Part shown: positions 63,730-64,000 of the stretch, in pieces | Position numbering within the stretch: the stretch's first letter is position 1 | Layout: the number at the start of each line of letters is the position of its first letter | Source: Micromonospora carbonacea | GTDB taxonomy: Bacteria > Actinomycetota > Actinomycetes > Mycobacteriales > Micromonosporaceae | Direction: 5' to 3' | NCBI RefSeq assembly: GCF_014205165.1 | Contig: NZ_JACHMZ010000001.1 | Span: 1,648,001-1,712,000, forward strand | Length of the DNA stretch: 64,000 nucleotides | The notes under the pieces: generated by a model | Seen by the model: the letters and a program-made list of their open reading frames with translations, nothing else | Told to the model about the DNA's origin: nothing | Database searches by the model: none | Position numbers and translations under genes: made by a program

Positions 63730-64000
63730 ATGCCGTTGCCAACGAGTCCGGTGATTCGACGGGCGCGACTCGGAGCCGAGTTGCGCCAACTGCGCAGGCG
63801 GGAGGAGCTGACGCTGGAGCAGGTCTGTGACCGGCTGGGTTGGGCGTCCACCTCGAAGCTGTCCCGCATCGAGCTGGGGCAGAGCCGGCCGGATCTCGCC
63901 GACGTGCTCGACCTGCTGGACGTCTACCGGGTCGGGCCCGACGAGCGCGACGCGCTGATCGTCATCGCCCGGGACGCGGCGACGGGCCGCGGCTGGTGGA
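63730..64000 (+). CDS. XRE-family HTH regulator, 5' part (runs off the window)
   Basis: The first 90 residues from ATG 63730, with GGGGAGG about 5 bases upstream. RRARLGAELRQLRRREELTL and KLSRIELGQSRPDLADVLDL form a Cro/C1-type HTH, followed by YRVGPDERDALIVIARDA. This is the N-terminus of the actinobacterial HTH-DUF5753 group that controls development or neighbouring small genes. The rest lies outside the window. Confidence 0.85.
   Translation, partial: MPLPTSPVIRRARLGAELRQLRRREELTLEQVCDRLGWASTSKLSRIELGQSRPDLADVLDLLDVYRVGPDERDALIVIARDAATGRGWW

Overview
The window is very GC-rich DNA from an actinobacterium, most likely Micromonospora or a close relative in the Micromonosporaceae. This rests on the coding bias, the frequent GTG/TTG starts, the many secreted enzymes with twin promoters lacking a clear -35, and the housekeeping order (ANTAR regulator, liv transporter, polA, rpsA, coaE, uvrB). 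The genus is an inference from gene content, not from a search.

Layout. 1-2848: end of gltB and complete gltD (glutamate synthase). 2897-5470: a secreted M1 metallopeptidase and a secreted SGNH esterase, divergent. 5663-9151: an FtsK/SpoIIIE-type ATPase with a degenerate second P-loop, coupled to a coiled-coil membrane protein. 9200-11166: a D-amino-acid-oxidase-like flavoenzyme and a divergent LysR regulator. 11282-15828: an accessory stretch with lower GC in places. It holds small unknown genes, a frameshifted two-gene remnant, a DUF574-type methyltransferase, an AlpA-like DNA-binding protein and a small Cys/His-rich protein. 15749-19484: a methyltransferase and an M48 peptidase with an EACC1-like small partner. 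19724-28812: lipase, aldo/keto reductase, GMC oxidoreductase, PAS-GAF-SpoIIE phosphatase, YCII protein, pyruvate kinase and acyl-CoA thioesterase. 28845-35291: Ser/Thr kinase with a solute-binding/VWA protein, Rrf2 regulator, TauE/SafE exporter and a group II PLP decarboxylase. 35515-42539: CBM2-rhamnogalacturonan lyase, luciferase-like oxidoreductase, MFS exporter, and an Lrp/AsnC regulator divergent from a Cys/Met-metabolism PLP enzyme.

42604-64000 is mainly core genome. It contains an HTH/LAGLIDADG-like protein beside an odd short-armed tRNA with a CAA anticodon, an ANTAR response regulator, a lipoprotein, a complete five-gene branched-chain amino acid ABC transporter, and polA. It then has a DUF3140/DUF2945 pair, a nonsense-interrupted Uma2 gene carrying a triplicated 18-bp unit, and a methyltransferase. 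It ends with rpsA, a coaE-grpB fusion, a membrane protein with an internal duplication, uvrB, and the start of an XRE-family regulator that runs off the edge.

The points I consider most worth following are four. (1) The class I tRNA(CAA) has a leucine-like D arm but no long variable arm, and a LAGLIDADG-type gene lies directly beside it. (2) The FtsK-like ATPase has a separate membrane partner. (3) A repeated promoter layout places a TAnnnT -10 box 6-8 nt before the start codon of at least nine genes, which points to leaderless mRNAs and fixes several starts. (4) There are fresh gene-decay signatures (the frameshifted pair and the Uma2 stop plus repeat expansion). No CRISPR array, transposase, integrase, rRNA or recognisable riboswitch was seen.
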